NCBI RefSeq assembly: GCF_016427535.1
Contig: NZ_JAELXV010000001.1
Coordinates: 310,001 to 374,000, forward strand
Reading direction: 5' to 3'
From: Hymenobacter sp. BT559
GTDB lineage: Bacteria > Bacteroidota > Bacteroidia > Cytophagales > Hymenobacteraceae
Length of the DNA stretch: 64,000 nt
In this document: one piece after another, positions 44,362 to 53,059 of the stretch
How positions within the stretch are numbered: the stretch's first letter is position 1
How the letters are laid out: each line of letters begins with the position of its first letter
Notes under the pieces: generated by a model
Databases searched by the model: none
Told to the model about the DNA's origin: nothing
The model's input: the letters and a program-made list of their open reading frames with translations, nothing else
Translations under genes and position numbers: made by a program

Positions 44362-44438
44362 CACCAAGGCGCGCAAGCCGCCGCCACTCAGTTAGCTCAA
44401 CCCAGCCGACAACGGAAACTTTACTAGGCTCGGGCCGG

Positions 44439-44446
44439 TACTTTCG
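44439..44446 (+). promoter_or_regulatory. Possible -7 element TACTTTCG (mnmH)
   Basis: One mismatch to TAnnTTTG, about 42 bases before the mnmH ATG. Divergent to the nuoM element. Confidence 0.35.
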
Positions 44447-44487
44447 TGGCAGCCAGGGGCCGCTACTGCCGGCTGCTGCTGCTTTCC

Positions 44488-45507
44488 ATGCCTCGCCATC
44501 CTATTACTGATTTTTTAAGCACTGCCGCCGGCCCCATCCTCGATGTGCGCGCCCCGGCCGAGTACGCGCAGGGCCATATTCCCGGCGCGCTCAGCCTGCC
44601 GCTCTTCACCGATGAGGAGCGCGCGCGCATCGGCACTACCTATAAGCAGGTCAACCCCGACAAGGCCGTGCTGCTGGGGCTCGATTTTTTTGGGCCCAAA
44701 ATGCGCCGGATGGTCGAAGAGGCCCGCAAGCTAGCGCCCGGCCAGGAGGTGCGCCTGCATTGCTGGCGCGGCGGCATGCGCAGCGGGGCCGTGCAGTGGC
44801 TGCTCGAGCTAGGCGGCCTCAAAGTCAACCTACTCGACAAAGGCTACAAAGACTACCGCCGCTGGGCCCTGGCCGAAATGGCCCGCCCGCGCCAATTACG
44901 CGTACTGGGCGGCTACACGGGCAGCGGCAAAACCACCGTGCTGCACGCCCTGGCTGCGCAGGGCGAACCTGTACTCGACCTAGAAAGATTGGCTAATCAC
45001 CAAGGTTCGTCGTTTGGGAGCCTAGGGCAACCGCCGCAGCCCACGCAGGAGCAGTTTGAAAACGACCTCGCCGCCGCACTAGCTGCTCTGCCCGACGACC
45101 GGCCCATTTGGGTAGAGGACGAGAGCCGCACCATTGGCAGCCTGGGTATTCCGAACGAGTTTTTTGCCCAAATGCAGGCTGCTCCCCTGGTGGTGCTCGA
45201 TGTGCCCCGCGAAGCCCGCGTGCAGTACCTCGCCGCCGACTACGGCCGCCACGATGCTGGCGCGCTGGCCTCGGCGGTACTGCGCCTGCGTAAGCGCCTA
45301 GGTGGCCTCGTGACCAAAGATGCCCTAGGTGCCATCGCCGAGAACGACATGGTCCGCATGGTTGAGCTGGTGCTAGCGTACTATGACAAGACGTATGGCT
45401 ATGGGCTGGAAGACCGCAAGGGCGTAATGGTGCCTGCTACGAGCACCGACGCGGCTGCCAATGCGGCGCTGGTGCTGACGGCTGTGCAATCCACTCCCCA
45501 CGCCTAA
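44488..45507 (+). CDS. mnmH: tRNA 2-selenouridine synthase
   Basis: The ATG at 44488 (MPRHPITDFL) gives 339 residues. The N-terminal rhodanese domain has DVRAPAEYAQGHIPGA and the catalytic Cys92 in HCWRGGMRSG. The C-terminal P-loop domain begins GGYTGSGKTT at about 141-150. This two-domain order is diagnostic for MnmH (SelU, YbbB), which converts 2-thiouridine to 2-selenouridine in the wobble position of some tRNAs, using selenophosphate. The selenophosphate-making selD lies 530 bases downstream. The stop overlaps the start of the VOC gene by one base (TAATG). Confidence 0.94.
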   Translation: MPRHPITDFLSTAAGPILDVRAPAEYAQGHIPGALSLPLFTDEERARIGTTYKQVNPDKAVLLGLDFFGPKMRRMVEEARKLAPGQEVRLHCWRGGMRSGAVQWLLELGGLKVNLLDKGYKDYRRWALAEMARPRQLRVLGGYTGSGKTTVLHALAAQGEPVLDLERLANHQGSSFGSLGQPPQPTQEQFENDLAAALAALPDDRPIWVEDESRTIGSLGIPNEFFAQMQAAPLVVLDVPREARVQYLAADYGRHDAGALASAVLRLRKRLGGLVTKDALGAIAENDMVRMVELVLAYYDKTYGYGLEDRKGVMVPATSTDAAANAALVLTAVQSTPHA

Positions 45508-45911
45508 TGCAGTCCACGCCGATGCTACCGAAACTACGCGTGGCCCGCCCTACGAACGACGTAGCCGCATTGCGAAAATTCTACATAGAAGCGTTGGGGA
45601 TGAGCGAGCTGTACGCTTTCGCGCAACACGATGGGTTTGATGGCTTAATGGTCGGGCACCCGCAAGCCCCGTACCACCTGGAGTTTACGAGCCAGGCGGG
45701 CCACGTTGCCGAGCGGGCCCCTTCGCCCGAGCATCTGCTGGTATTCTACTATCCTAAGCTGGCGGCCTGGGAAGCTGCCGTAGCCCGGCTGCGGGCCCAC
45801 GGCTACCAGCCCGTACCCGCACACAATCCGTATTGGGACCAGCAGGGCCTGACCTTTGAAGACCCCGATGGCTACCGGGTAGTGCTACAGCAAGCAGCCT
45901 GGAATTTTTAG
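45507..45911 (+). CDS. VOC-family (glyoxalase-like) protein, 134 aa
   Basis: A single-domain VOC-fold protein with LRVARPTNDVAALRKFYIEALGM at the start, a YHLEFT strand and the C-terminal FEDPDGYRVVLQQ. A metal-binding His/Glu set is plausible (H in YHLEF, E in the last strand) but not proven. Its start overlaps mnmH by one base, so it is translationally coupled to a selenium-tRNA enzyme. Why a VOC protein belongs there is not known; general detoxification is the default guess. Confidence 0.85.
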   Translation: MQSTPMLPKLRVARPTNDVAALRKFYIEALGMSELYAFAQHDGFDGLMVGHPQAPYHLEFTSQAGHVAERAPSPEHLLVFYYPKLAAWEAAVARLRAHGYQPVPAHNPYWDQQGLTFEDPDGYRVVLQQAAWNF

Positions 45912-46034
45912 CTTACCACTAGCCAATCTATTCTCCTTTTAGAATGGTTGAGTTAGCTACAAATACCTTAACAACGGTTGTCATGTCAAGCGCTTTTAGA
46001 AAGTACTTGATTTGCTGCCTATTGAATTTATTAG

Positions 46035-47096
46035 ATGATGACACCTGACCTCTCCAATATCCGCCTCACTCAATACAGCCACGGCGCGGGCTGCGGCTGC
46101 AAAATCGCGCCTAGCGTGCTCGATAAAATCTTGCACAGCAGCTTGCCACAGCCCAACTACGACAACTTGCTGGTAGGCAACGGCAGCCGCGACGATGCGG
46201 CCGTGTACCGCCTGCCGGGCCAGGCTGGGCAGTGCGTTATCAGCACCACTGATTTTTTTATGCCCATTGTCGATGACCCGTTTGACTTCGGGCGCATCGC
46301 CTCGGCCAATGCCATTTCGGACGTGTACGCCATGGGCGGGCGGCCGCTGCTGGCCATCGCGGTGCTAGGGTGGCCCATTGATAAGCTGTCGCCCGAGGTG
46401 GCGGCGCTGGTCACGGAGGGTGCGCGTGCTATTTGCGCCGAGGCGGGCATTCCGCTGGCCGGCGGGCACAGCATCGACTCGCCCGAGCCGATTTTTGGGC
46501 TGGCCGTGACGGGCCTGGTCGAAGAAAAAGACCTGAAGCGCAACGATACGGCCACGGTTGGCTGCCGCCTCTACCTTACCAAGCCCCTAGGGGTGGGCAT
46601 TTTAACCACATCGCAGAAGCGCGGCATCTTGCGGCCCGAAGACGCCGATATTGCCCCCGCCCAGATGCGGCAGCTCAACAAGATAGGCGCCGACCTAGGG
46701 CAGATTGCCGGGGTGCGAGCCATGACGGATGTGACTGGTTTTGGCCTCCTAGGTCACTTGGCCGAGGTGTGCGAGGGTAGCAACGTGCAGGCGGTCATCG
46801 ACTACTACCGCGTGCCGCGCCTGCTCGAAGCTGAGCGCTATTTGCTACAAGGTGCCGTGCCCGGCGGCACGGTGCGCAACTTCCAGAGTTACGGCCACAA
46901 GGTAGCAGCCCTCACCGACGAGCAAAAGTTTTACCTCTGCGACCCCCAAACCTCGGGTGGCTTGCTCGTGTGCGTTGAGCCCGGCGCTGCCGAAGCCGCC
47001 GCCCAGGCGGTATTTGCCCAGCATGGCTTAGCCCTAGAAAGCTTTGGCGAACTGCGGGCGCACGAGGCCGGCACGCCGTGGATAACGGTGGAGTAG
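46035..47096 (+). CDS. selD: Selenide, water dikinase
   Basis: A 353-residue enzyme of the SelD/PurM fold. The catalytic pair is in GAGCGCKI (Cys20 and Lys23), so this is the Cys, not the selenocysteine, form. Other landmarks: [62 protein letters not shown] and [10 protein letters not shown]. It makes selenophosphate from selenide and ATP. With mnmH nearby and no selA, selB or selC seen, the module points to selenouridine in tRNA. A REP-like repeat follows. Confidence 0.96.
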   Translation: MMTPDLSNIRLTQYSHGAGCGCKIAPSVLDKILHSSLPQPNYDNLLVGNGSRDDAAVYRLPGQAGQCVISTTDFFMPIVDDPFDFGRIASANAISDVYAMGGRPLLAIAVLGWPIDKLSPEVAALVTEGARAICAEAGIPLAGGHSIDSPEPIFGLAVTGLVEEKDLKRNDTATVGCRLYLTKPLGVGILTTSQKRGILRPEDADIAPAQMRQLNKIGADLGQIAGVRAMTDVTGFGLLGHLAEVCEGSNVQAVIDYYRVPRLLEAERYLLQGAVPGGTVRNFQSYGHKVAALTDEQKFYLCDPQTSGGLLVCVEPGAAEAAAQAVFAQHGLALESFGELRAHEAGTPWITVE

Positions 47097-47126
47097 GAAA
47101 GGTTAGGTAAGTGGGGTAAGGTATTT

Positions 47127-47207
47127 TTGTCATTGCGAGCGCAGCGAAGCAATCGCATCATGGCGAGCCGCTCTAGGGCGATTGCTTCGCTGCGCTCGCA
47201 ATGACAA
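47127..47207. repeat. REP-like inverted repeat, 30-bp perfect arms (family A)
   Basis: Arms 47127-47156 and 47178-47207 are perfectly complementary with a 21-base loop; core GCGAGCGCAGCGAAGCAATC. The right arm contains the ATG (47201) of the next gene. Confidence 0.95.
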
Positions 47208-48094
47208 ACAATTTTCAACAGAAGCCTTTTAGCCACGCACCTGTTGTCGGCCGGCTGGCGCCCACGCCCAGCGGCTACCTGCACCTAGGCAATGCCGTGA
47301 ACTTTGTGCTCACTTGGCTTCTCGTGCGGCAAGCGGGGGGCATCTTGCACCTGCGCATCGATGACCTTGACCGCGCCCGGCTGCGGCGGCCCTACCTGGC
47401 GAATATTTTTCAGGTAATCGACTGGCTGGGTATTGATTACGACCGCGGTCCTAGCGGGCCAGACGATTTTTTGCGGCACTGTTCGCAGCTGCTGCACCTT
47501 CCCGACTACAACCGCGTGCTGCGCCGCCTAGCCCAGCAGCCGGGTCTGGTGTACGCCACGCGTCGCAGCCGCACCAGCCCCGCCGAGCCCGTGCCGCTCG
47601 ATACACCCGGCGCGGCCTGGCGCGTGCACGTGCCACCTACGGTGCCCGTGGCGGGCCCAGCGGCACCTAGCGGCAGCCAAGTGCCGCTGGCCGAGCTCAT
47701 GCCCGATTTTGTGGTGCGTAAGAAAGATGGCGTGGCCGCCTACCAAGTAGCCTCGGTAGTAGATGATTTGCGGCTGGGCACGACGCTCGTGGTGCGCGGG
47801 CTCGACTTGCAGCCTAGCACGGCGGCGCAGCTGTGGCTGGCGGCGCAAGTGAGCGAGACGCAAGCGTTTACCGGCTCACGCATTCTATTTTATCACCACA
47901 CGCTACTAACTGATGCCACGGGCCACAAGCTCAGCAAATCGACCCAGGCTGGCGGCGACGCGGGCGTGTTGGCCCTAGGTAGCCCCGCGGCCGTGTACCG
48001 AGCCGTAGCGCAGGTGCTAGGGCTACCCCTCGAGGCGGGCGAGTCGCTAGCCACACTGCAGGTGGCAATTAAAAAAGGCGCGCTACCTAGGTAG
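47201..48094 (+). CDS. GluQ-like glutamyl-tRNA(Asp) synthetase paralogue, 297 aa
   Basis: A class I synthetase catalytic core without an anticodon-binding domain, as in glutamyl-Q-tRNA(Asp) synthetase. The HIGH equivalent is APTPSGYLHLGNAVNF, IDDLDRARLR follows, and the KMSKS equivalent is HKLSKSTQ. The zinc-binding cysteines of E. coli GluQ are absent (VYATRRSRTSP), as in some relatives. The likely reaction is attaching Glu to queuosine in tRNA(Asp). The only good start, ATG 47201, lies in the right arm of a REP-like repeat, so the first residues (MTNN) come from that element. The terminator overlaps its stop. Confidence 0.85.
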   Translation: MTNNFQQKPFSHAPVVGRLAPTPSGYLHLGNAVNFVLTWLLVRQAGGILHLRIDDLDRARLRRPYLANIFQVIDWLGIDYDRGPSGPDDFLRHCSQLLHLPDYNRVLRRLAQQPGLVYATRRSRTSPAEPVPLDTPGAAWRVHVPPTVPVAGPAAPSGSQVPLAELMPDFVVRKKDGVAAYQVASVVDDLRLGTTLVVRGLDLQPSTAAQLWLAAQVSETQAFTGSRILFYHHTLLTDATGHKLSKSTQAGGDAGVLALGSPAAVYRAVAQVLGLPLEAGESLATLQVAIKKGALPR

Positions 48095-48106
48095 TGCGCC
48101 TTTTTT
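48071..48106. terminator. Fully paired bidirectional terminator with CTAG apex
   Basis: A6GGCGC and GCGCCT6 (48071-48081 with 48096-48106), inner stem CTAC/GTAG and a 4-base CTAG loop inside CCTAGG. It contains the stop codon of the GluQ-like gene and serves the convergent metalloprotease gene too. Confidence 0.9.
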
Positions 48107-48124
48107 GAGAAAGGAATACTGTGG

Positions 48125-51100
48125 TTACTGTCCGCGCACCACGTTGAAGCGCATTTCTTGATTGGCTTGCTGCACGTGCAAAATGTATTTGCCAGGCTGC
48201 AGGCTGCCCGAATTAGGCAGCTGCACGGTGCTAGTGCCCACTTCTACATTGGCCACCGAGTGGTTGTAAAGGGTGCGGCCGAGCACGTCGTACATCTTCA
48301 CTTGCAGCGGCCCGGCCGTGGGCGTGGTTACGAGCAGCGACAATCCTGCATCGGTAAACGGTACGGGCAGCGCCGAAATGGTATACTGAATAGTGGCCGG
48401 CGTAAGCGGCGCCGTAGTGCTACCTAGGGTCCAGCGGCCCCGCAAGTCAGTCACAAAATTGCGGCTTACCAAGCGGGCGCCGGGGTCGCGCTGGGTGGCG
48501 CCTTCGTTGCTCCAGGTGGCACCCGCGTCGGCCGAGCGGAACATAATCAGCTGCGATTCGGCTAGGCCGCCTAACTCGTGGGGCAGGTAGCGCTGCACCA
48601 GCGTAGCGCCCTGCAAGCTGCGGCTAGTGGGCGTGATGTCGTAGTAGCGACTGATACTGAGATTGGTGCCCGTGCCCTGCGGCTGGCCGGTGGTGCGCGC
48701 CACGGTAGTAGCGCCGAGGGCTACGGGAGTGATAATGCTCGCGCCTAGGCCGCCAAAGTCGTCGGTGGTGGCACCTAGGTCGTGGGTGGTCTGCACCCTG
48801 CCAAGCACGTAGCTGGCATCGGTTTCGGTAATGGTGGCGGCAGGAGCCAGCGTAACGGTGGCCGCACCCGTGCTGAGCAGGGCGCCCGCCAGGCTAAGGG
48901 TAGTACCAATAGTGGCGGCCCCTATCGTTTTAGTGCCGGTGCCCCCGATGAGGAGAGTGGCGTAAGTGGCTGCCCGCAGGCTTTGGGCGCCGGTGCCGCG
49001 GGTGGCTACGGCACCACCGCTCAGCGCTAGGTTACCGGCCCCTAGGTGGTCGCCGTACAGGGCTAGCTCGCCGCCCGTCATGGCCAACTGGCCTTGCTGC
49101 GTAAGGTTGCGTACTTCGGCCGTGCCGCTGCTGATGGTGGGGTAGGGAGTGGTGAGGCCGGCCGGAATGGTCGCGTCCAAGTTGCGGGTGGGCACGCAGC
49201 CCGTCCAGTTGCCGGCATCAAACCAGTTGCCATTGCCCGCCGTGCCGTTCCAGGTGGGCAGCGACACGATGACGCTAATGGTGGCCGACGAGGTGCAGGC
49301 CACGCCGGGGTAGCTCACCGTGAGGCGGTACACTGAGGTTTGGGTAGGCGCTACGGTTACGGTAGGGGTGGTAGTTACGGCCGGCAGGCCATCGCCGCTC
49401 ACCACGCTCCAGGCATAGCTCGGGGTGGGTTGGCTGCCGCTAAACTGCACATTGTCTAGGGCCCAGTAGTAGGCCCAGCTGGTGGCGTAGCGCCACCGCA
49501 CCTGCACCCTAGGCTTGTTACTAAATGCGCTGAGGTCCACGGTGCTGGTAGTGGGGGCGCTCACCGTGCCTTGGTCGGTGGTGTAGCTGGTCACGGCCGT
49601 CCAGGTGGTGCCATCGGTAGAGGCTTCTACCACGGCCACGTCGCCCGTTTGGTAAGCTAGGCGCTGCAAGAAGCTCAGCTGCAAGCTGCTGTAGCCCTGC
49701 GTGCTGAAGGCCGGCGAAACTAGGGTAGTATTAGTGACGGAGCCCGCGTCGCCAATGTCAGAATTGGCTAGCACAAACCGGGTGCCATCGAGCGAGTAAT
49801 TGCTCAAGTCAACGTAGGTGCTAGTGTACGAGTAGGCCGTGCGGTACTGCCAGCCCGTGGTGGGCGTGCCCGTATTGGTAATAGTCCAGCCCGTGGCTGC
49901 GCCATTAAAGTTTTCGTTAGGTAGCGCACTTGCTATCAGGTTGGTAGCCGATAGCGTAGCGACGGTGCCAGGGCAAAGCGAGGTGGCCGTGGTAGCCAGC
50001 GCCGGAACAGGTGGCGCCGGATATAGCACGACCGTAGTGCTCACCTTGGCCGGGCAGGCGCCAGTATTCACCGATACTTGCACGGTGTAGGTGCCCGCCA
50101 TCTCCGTTGTGATATTGGCCAGCACGGGGTTTTGCTGGGTGCTGGTATAGTTGTTGGGGCCGGTCCAGCTGTAGGTGGCGCCGGCCGGGCCAGTGGCCGC
50201 AAGGGTTACGGTGCTGCCGGGGCACACGGCGCCGCTGTTAGTGGCAGTGGCGGCCACCACCCCATTGGGGCAGGCCACGGTAGAGGTAGCTAGTATGCTG
50301 CGGCGCGGGGTGCCAGCGGCCATTACGGCTTGTAGCCGGTCTTTTTGGGAAGCTGAAAACAGCTGCATGCAGCCATCATCGACATAGTCCATGTAGTCCA
50401 TGAACAGGTCGCCGTTGGGGCCGTTGGAGCAGGTTACGTGCGGGAAAGTGGGGCAGCCGTAGTTCTGCACCGCTTGGTTGGGCGTATCGTCGGCGTAGTC
50501 CGAGCCGCTGCACGTATCGCTCAAGCGCTCGTCGTCGCCCCAGATGTGGCGCAGCCCAAACCAGTGGCCCAACTCGTGCGTCAGGGTCCGGCCCTTGTTG
50601 TAGGGCGCGGCCAGCGTGCCCACCCGCCCAAAGGCCACGTACAGGATAACGACCCCATCGGTGGCCGCCGAGCCACCTAGGCCGCTCAGGCCCCCTAGGT
50701 TGGCGGTATTATCCGGAAACTGCGCGTAGCCGAGCAGCCCGCCACCCAGGTTCATCACCCAGATGTTGATATAGCGGTCGGGGTTCCAGTACGAGCCGGG
50801 CTTGATGGTATTTTCAATGTAGCTCAGCGAGGTAGTAGACCCGTACGGGGGGGCATTCCAACCTTTGGTGTTGCGGTTAATCCGGTCAATACCCGGCTCG
50901 GCCATCACGTTACCGTTGGGGTCGATACTGGCCGGCACAAACTGCACCTGCATATCGCTGCGCAGTGGCTGAAAAGCGGCCGGTACCAGCGTGCCATCGG
51001 TATTGCGGTTGCGGTAGTCTTCGTTCAGTACATCTAGCTGCGACTGCACTTGCGCCTGGCTGATATTGGTGCCTACCCCCACGGGCTCGCCGTCGTTGAT

Positions 51101-51355
51101 GACGTGCACGACAACGGGTAGTGTGTACGTCACAGCCGTGGTGCGCAGGCCAGTAGGGCGCTGCGTCTTCGTGGCCGCCGCCGGTTTGTAGCCCGGAATG
51201 AGCTTTTGCAAATGCTTTTGCTGCAAGTCGTTGGCTAGGTCGGTGGCGCAGGTGCGCGGGCCGAGTTTCGGTAGGGCCTGGCTCGCCGCGGGCCGGGCGC
51301 CCAGCGCCAGCACGGCGAGCCAGCACCCGGCTAGTAAAGAATAAAACTTAGGCAT
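48125..51355 (-). CDS. Secreted M43-type zinc metalloprotease with T9SS sorting domain
   Basis: The ATG at 51355 gives 1076 residues with a signal peptide (FYSLLAGCWLAVLALGARPAASQ). The protease domain has the metzincin motif HELGHWFGLRHIWGD (HExxHxxGxxH) and the downstream MDYMDY Met-turn region, typical of pappalysin/M43. Then follow a PKD/Ig-like repeat region (TYSWTGPNNYTST), a long beta-rich middle and a C-terminal type A sorting domain (PGKYILHVQQANQEMRFNV). It should be exported by the type IX system. A TATCTTTG promoter at 51471-51478 is inside the longer open frame, which supports the downstream start. Confidence 0.93.
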   Translation of the reverse strand: MPKFYSLLAGCWLAVLALGARPAASQALPKLGPRTCATDLANDLQQKHLQKLIPGYKPAAATKTQRPTGLRTTAVTYTLPVVVHVINDGEPVGVGTNISQAQVQSQLDVLNEDYRNRNTDGTLVPAAFQPLRSDMQVQFVPASIDPNGNVMAEPGIDRINRNTKGWNAPPYGSTTSLSYIENTIKPGSYWNPDRYINIWVMNLGGGLLGYAQFPDNTANLGGLSGLGGSAATDGVVILYVAFGRVGTLAAPYNKGRTLTHELGHWFGLRHIWGDDERLSDTCSGSDYADDTPNQAVQNYGCPTFPHVTCSNGPNGDLFMDYMDYVDDGCMQLFSASQKDRLQAVMAAGTPRRSILATSTVACPNGVVAATATNSGAVCPGSTVTLAATGPAGATYSWTGPNNYTSTQQNPVLANITTEMAGTYTVQVSVNTGACPAKVSTTVVLYPAPPVPALATTATSLCPGTVATLSATNLIASALPNENFNGAATGWTITNTGTPTTGWQYRTAYSYTSTYVDLSNYSLDGTRFVLANSDIGDAGSVTNTTLVSPAFSTQGYSSLQLSFLQRLAYQTGDVAVVEASTDGTTWTAVTSYTTDQGTVSAPTTSTVDLSAFSNKPRVQVRWRYATSWAYYWALDNVQFSGSQPTPSYAWSVVSGDGLPAVTTTPTVTVAPTQTSVYRLTVSYPGVACTSSATISVIVSLPTWNGTAGNGNWFDAGNWTGCVPTRNLDATIPAGLTTPYPTISSGTAEVRNLTQQGQLAMTGGELALYGDHLGAGNLALSGGAVATRGTGAQSLRAATYATLLIGGTGTKTIGAATIGTTLSLAGALLSTGAATVTLAPAATITETDASYVLGRVQTTHDLGATTDDFGGLGASIITPVALGATTVARTTGQPQGTGTNLSISRYYDITPTSRSLQGATLVQRYLPHELGGLAESQLIMFRSADAGATWSNEGATQRDPGARLVSRNFVTDLRGRWTLGSTTAPLTPATIQYTISALPVPFTDAGLSLLVTTPTAGPLQVKMYDVLGRTLYNHSVANVEVGTSTVQLPNSGSLQPGKYILHVQQANQEMRFNVVRGQ

Positions 51356-51470
51356 AAAAGCGGGAGGAAGTACGCTGCACGTGGGGGCTGGCTGCTGGCT
51401 AGCTCCGGGGCAAAGCCCCAAAATAGTGCTACTCGCAAAAAGAATAGCTTCGCAGCCAGCGCAGGCCAAT

Positions 51471-51478
51471 CAAAGATA
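51471..51478 (-). promoter_or_regulatory. Bacteroidota -7 element TATCTTTG (metalloprotease)
   Basis: Perfect TAnnTTTG on the minus strand; leader of about 110 bases to ATG 51355. Confidence 0.5.
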
Positions 51479-51601
51479 AAGGCGCTGCCCCAGCTCCCCA
51501 TGCGCCCGCGTCCTTGCTACCCGAAAATATGCCCTCCTAGGGTACCATAAAGCTTATTTCACCGCCCAATGCCTCGAACACGTCGCCCAGTTCGCCGTTG
51601 G

Positions 51602-52291
51602 CTAGCGCACCTCTTGCTTAAACTCTTCGGCCCAGTGGTCGGCTAGGCGAGTGGGCTCGGGCAGCTTGTAGCCGCGCAGGCAAGCCAGAGTAAGCTCGGT
51701 GGCGGTGGGCAGGTCGCAGCGGTGGCCGGCGCTCACGAACAGGGGTAGCACCCGGTCTTTGCTGCGCAGCACCTGGCCCAGCAACTCGCCGGTGCGGGCA
51801 TCGGTAAGGGGGGACTGGTCGCCCTTGGTGGGGCCGGGCTCGGCAAAAGTGCCCGTGAGCTTGTTTTTGGCCACGCCAAAGGTGGGCATGTCGAGCAGCA
51901 CGCCTAGGTGGGCCGCAATGCCCATGCGGCGCGGGTGCGCCACGCCATGGCCATCTACCATTATCACGTCGGGCTTGTGCTGCAGCTTGGCAAAGGCCTG
52001 CACCACGTTGGGCGCCTCCCGAAACGAGAGCAGCCCCGGAATGTAGGGCAGCGGCACAGGGCCATAGCTGTAAACCTTCTCCACCAGTTCGAGGGACGGA
52101 AATTTCAGGACCACAAACACCGATAGAATGGTGTCGGGCGTCGGAAACGACGAGTCGCAGCCCGCAATCAGGCGCGGGAGCTGGGGCAAGGGCTCGGCGC
52201 GCAGGCGCTGGTGCAGCTCGTGCTGCTGCTGGGTGAGGCTGCGCACCAGTGCTGGGTCGGGCGCCGGGCCGGGCGGACGGAAATAAGCCAC
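51602..52291 (-). CDS. nfi: Endonuclease V (deoxyinosine 3' endonuclease)
   Basis: A 229-residue enzyme with the family landmarks AGCDSSF (first catalytic Asp), YIPGLLSFREAP, VDGHGVAHPRRMGIA (second Asp) and FGVAKNKLTG, then SAGHRCDL. It cuts DNA near deaminated bases such as deoxyinosine, starting repair. The start is GTG at 52291; this codon lies in the left arm of an inverted repeat whose right arm holds a matching GTG for the divergent gene. Confidence 0.94.
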   Translation of the reverse strand: MAYFRPPGPAPDPALVRSLTQQQHELHQRLRAEPLPQLPRLIAGCDSSFPTPDTILSVFVVLKFPSLELVEKVYSYGPVPLPYIPGLLSFREAPNVVQAFAKLQHKPDVIMVDGHGVAHPRRMGIAAHLGVLLDMPTFGVAKNKLTGTFAEPGPTKGDQSPLTDARTGELLGQVLRSKDRVLPLFVSAGHRCDLPTATELTLACLRGYKLPEPTRLADHWAEEFKQEVR

Positions 52292-52437
52292 GTTGTTAGT
52301 GTTAAGAGTTAGGAGTTAAAAGTTGTGAGTTGGCCCGCAGGACAACCTTTCTGAGCGCGTTAGCGAACACAAACACCATATGGGAAGATGACTGGAAAGG
52401 TTGTCCGACCGCTAACTCTTAACTCTACTAACGTGGC
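52287..52437. repeat. Inverted repeat with mirrored GTG starts of divergent genes
   Basis: Outer arms 52287-52312 and 52412-52437 pair in 23 of 26 positions; inner arms 52340-52351 and 52395-52406 (GGACAACCTTTC) pair perfectly. The outermost GCCAC/GTGGC contain the GTG start of nfi (minus) and a GTG start of the DUF1990 gene (plus). Confidence 0.85.
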
Positions 52438-53017
52438 AGACCTCTCGCATGCCGAACAACCGGCCAACACTGGCTCGGGCCCCTGGCTCGAGCGGCGCTA
52501 CTACATCGACCTAGAGCGCCCGCGCCTGTCGCCTACGCAGCTCATGACGCAGGTGCAGGCCGATTTGCCGCACTTTTCGCCCGAGCTACTGGCCGATTTC
52601 AAGAAGGAAGAAGGCGCCGAAAACGCGCCGCTGCGCGTGGGCGACGAATTCCGCATCAAAATTCTAGGCCCCTGGAACGGCAGCGTGCGCGTGACCGACG
52701 TAGGGCCTACGTCCTTCGAGTTTATTACCCTAGAAGGCCACCCCGAGGCCGGCCGCATTCGCTTCGAGGCGCATTACCTCGACGAGCGGCCCGGCGAGCT
52801 GCGCTTCGAAATCCGGTCGCGAGCCCGCTCGCGCGACGGGCTGGTGGCGTTTGCCTACGACACCATCGGGGGCGGGCTGCTGGTGCAGGAGGCCACGTGG
52901 GTGGCGTTTTGCCAGCGCGTGGCGGCCGCAAGTGGGGGGCAGGCCCTAGGTGCCGTAGTGGTCGATACCATGCGCCGTACGCCCGACGGCACCACCGACC
53001 ACCAGCACCGCAGCTAA
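52433..53017 (+). CDS. DUF1990-family protein, first copy
   Basis: I chose GTG 52433 (VADLSHAEQP), mirroring the nfi start; an ATG at 52388 would add 15 residues encoded by the inverted repeat. The 194-residue protein has the DUF1990-type core: VGDEFRIKILGPWNGSVRV, FEFITLEGHPEAGRIRFEAH and GELRFEIRSRARSRDGLVAFAY. DUF1990 proteins have no settled function. A second DUF1990 gene follows 42 bases later, so this is a tandem pair with different sequences. Confidence 0.8.
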   Translation: MADLSHAEQPANTGSGPWLERRYYIDLERPRLSPTQLMTQVQADLPHFSPELLADFKKEEGAENAPLRVGDEFRIKILGPWNGSVRVTDVGPTSFEFITLEGHPEAGRIRFEAHYLDERPGELRFEIRSRARSRDGLVAFAYDTIGGGLLVQEATWVAFCQRVAAASGGQALGAVVVDTMRRTPDGTTDHQHRS

Positions 53018-53059
53018 TAGATAGTTAGTAGCTGCTCATTGTTAATGACTCATTAGTAA

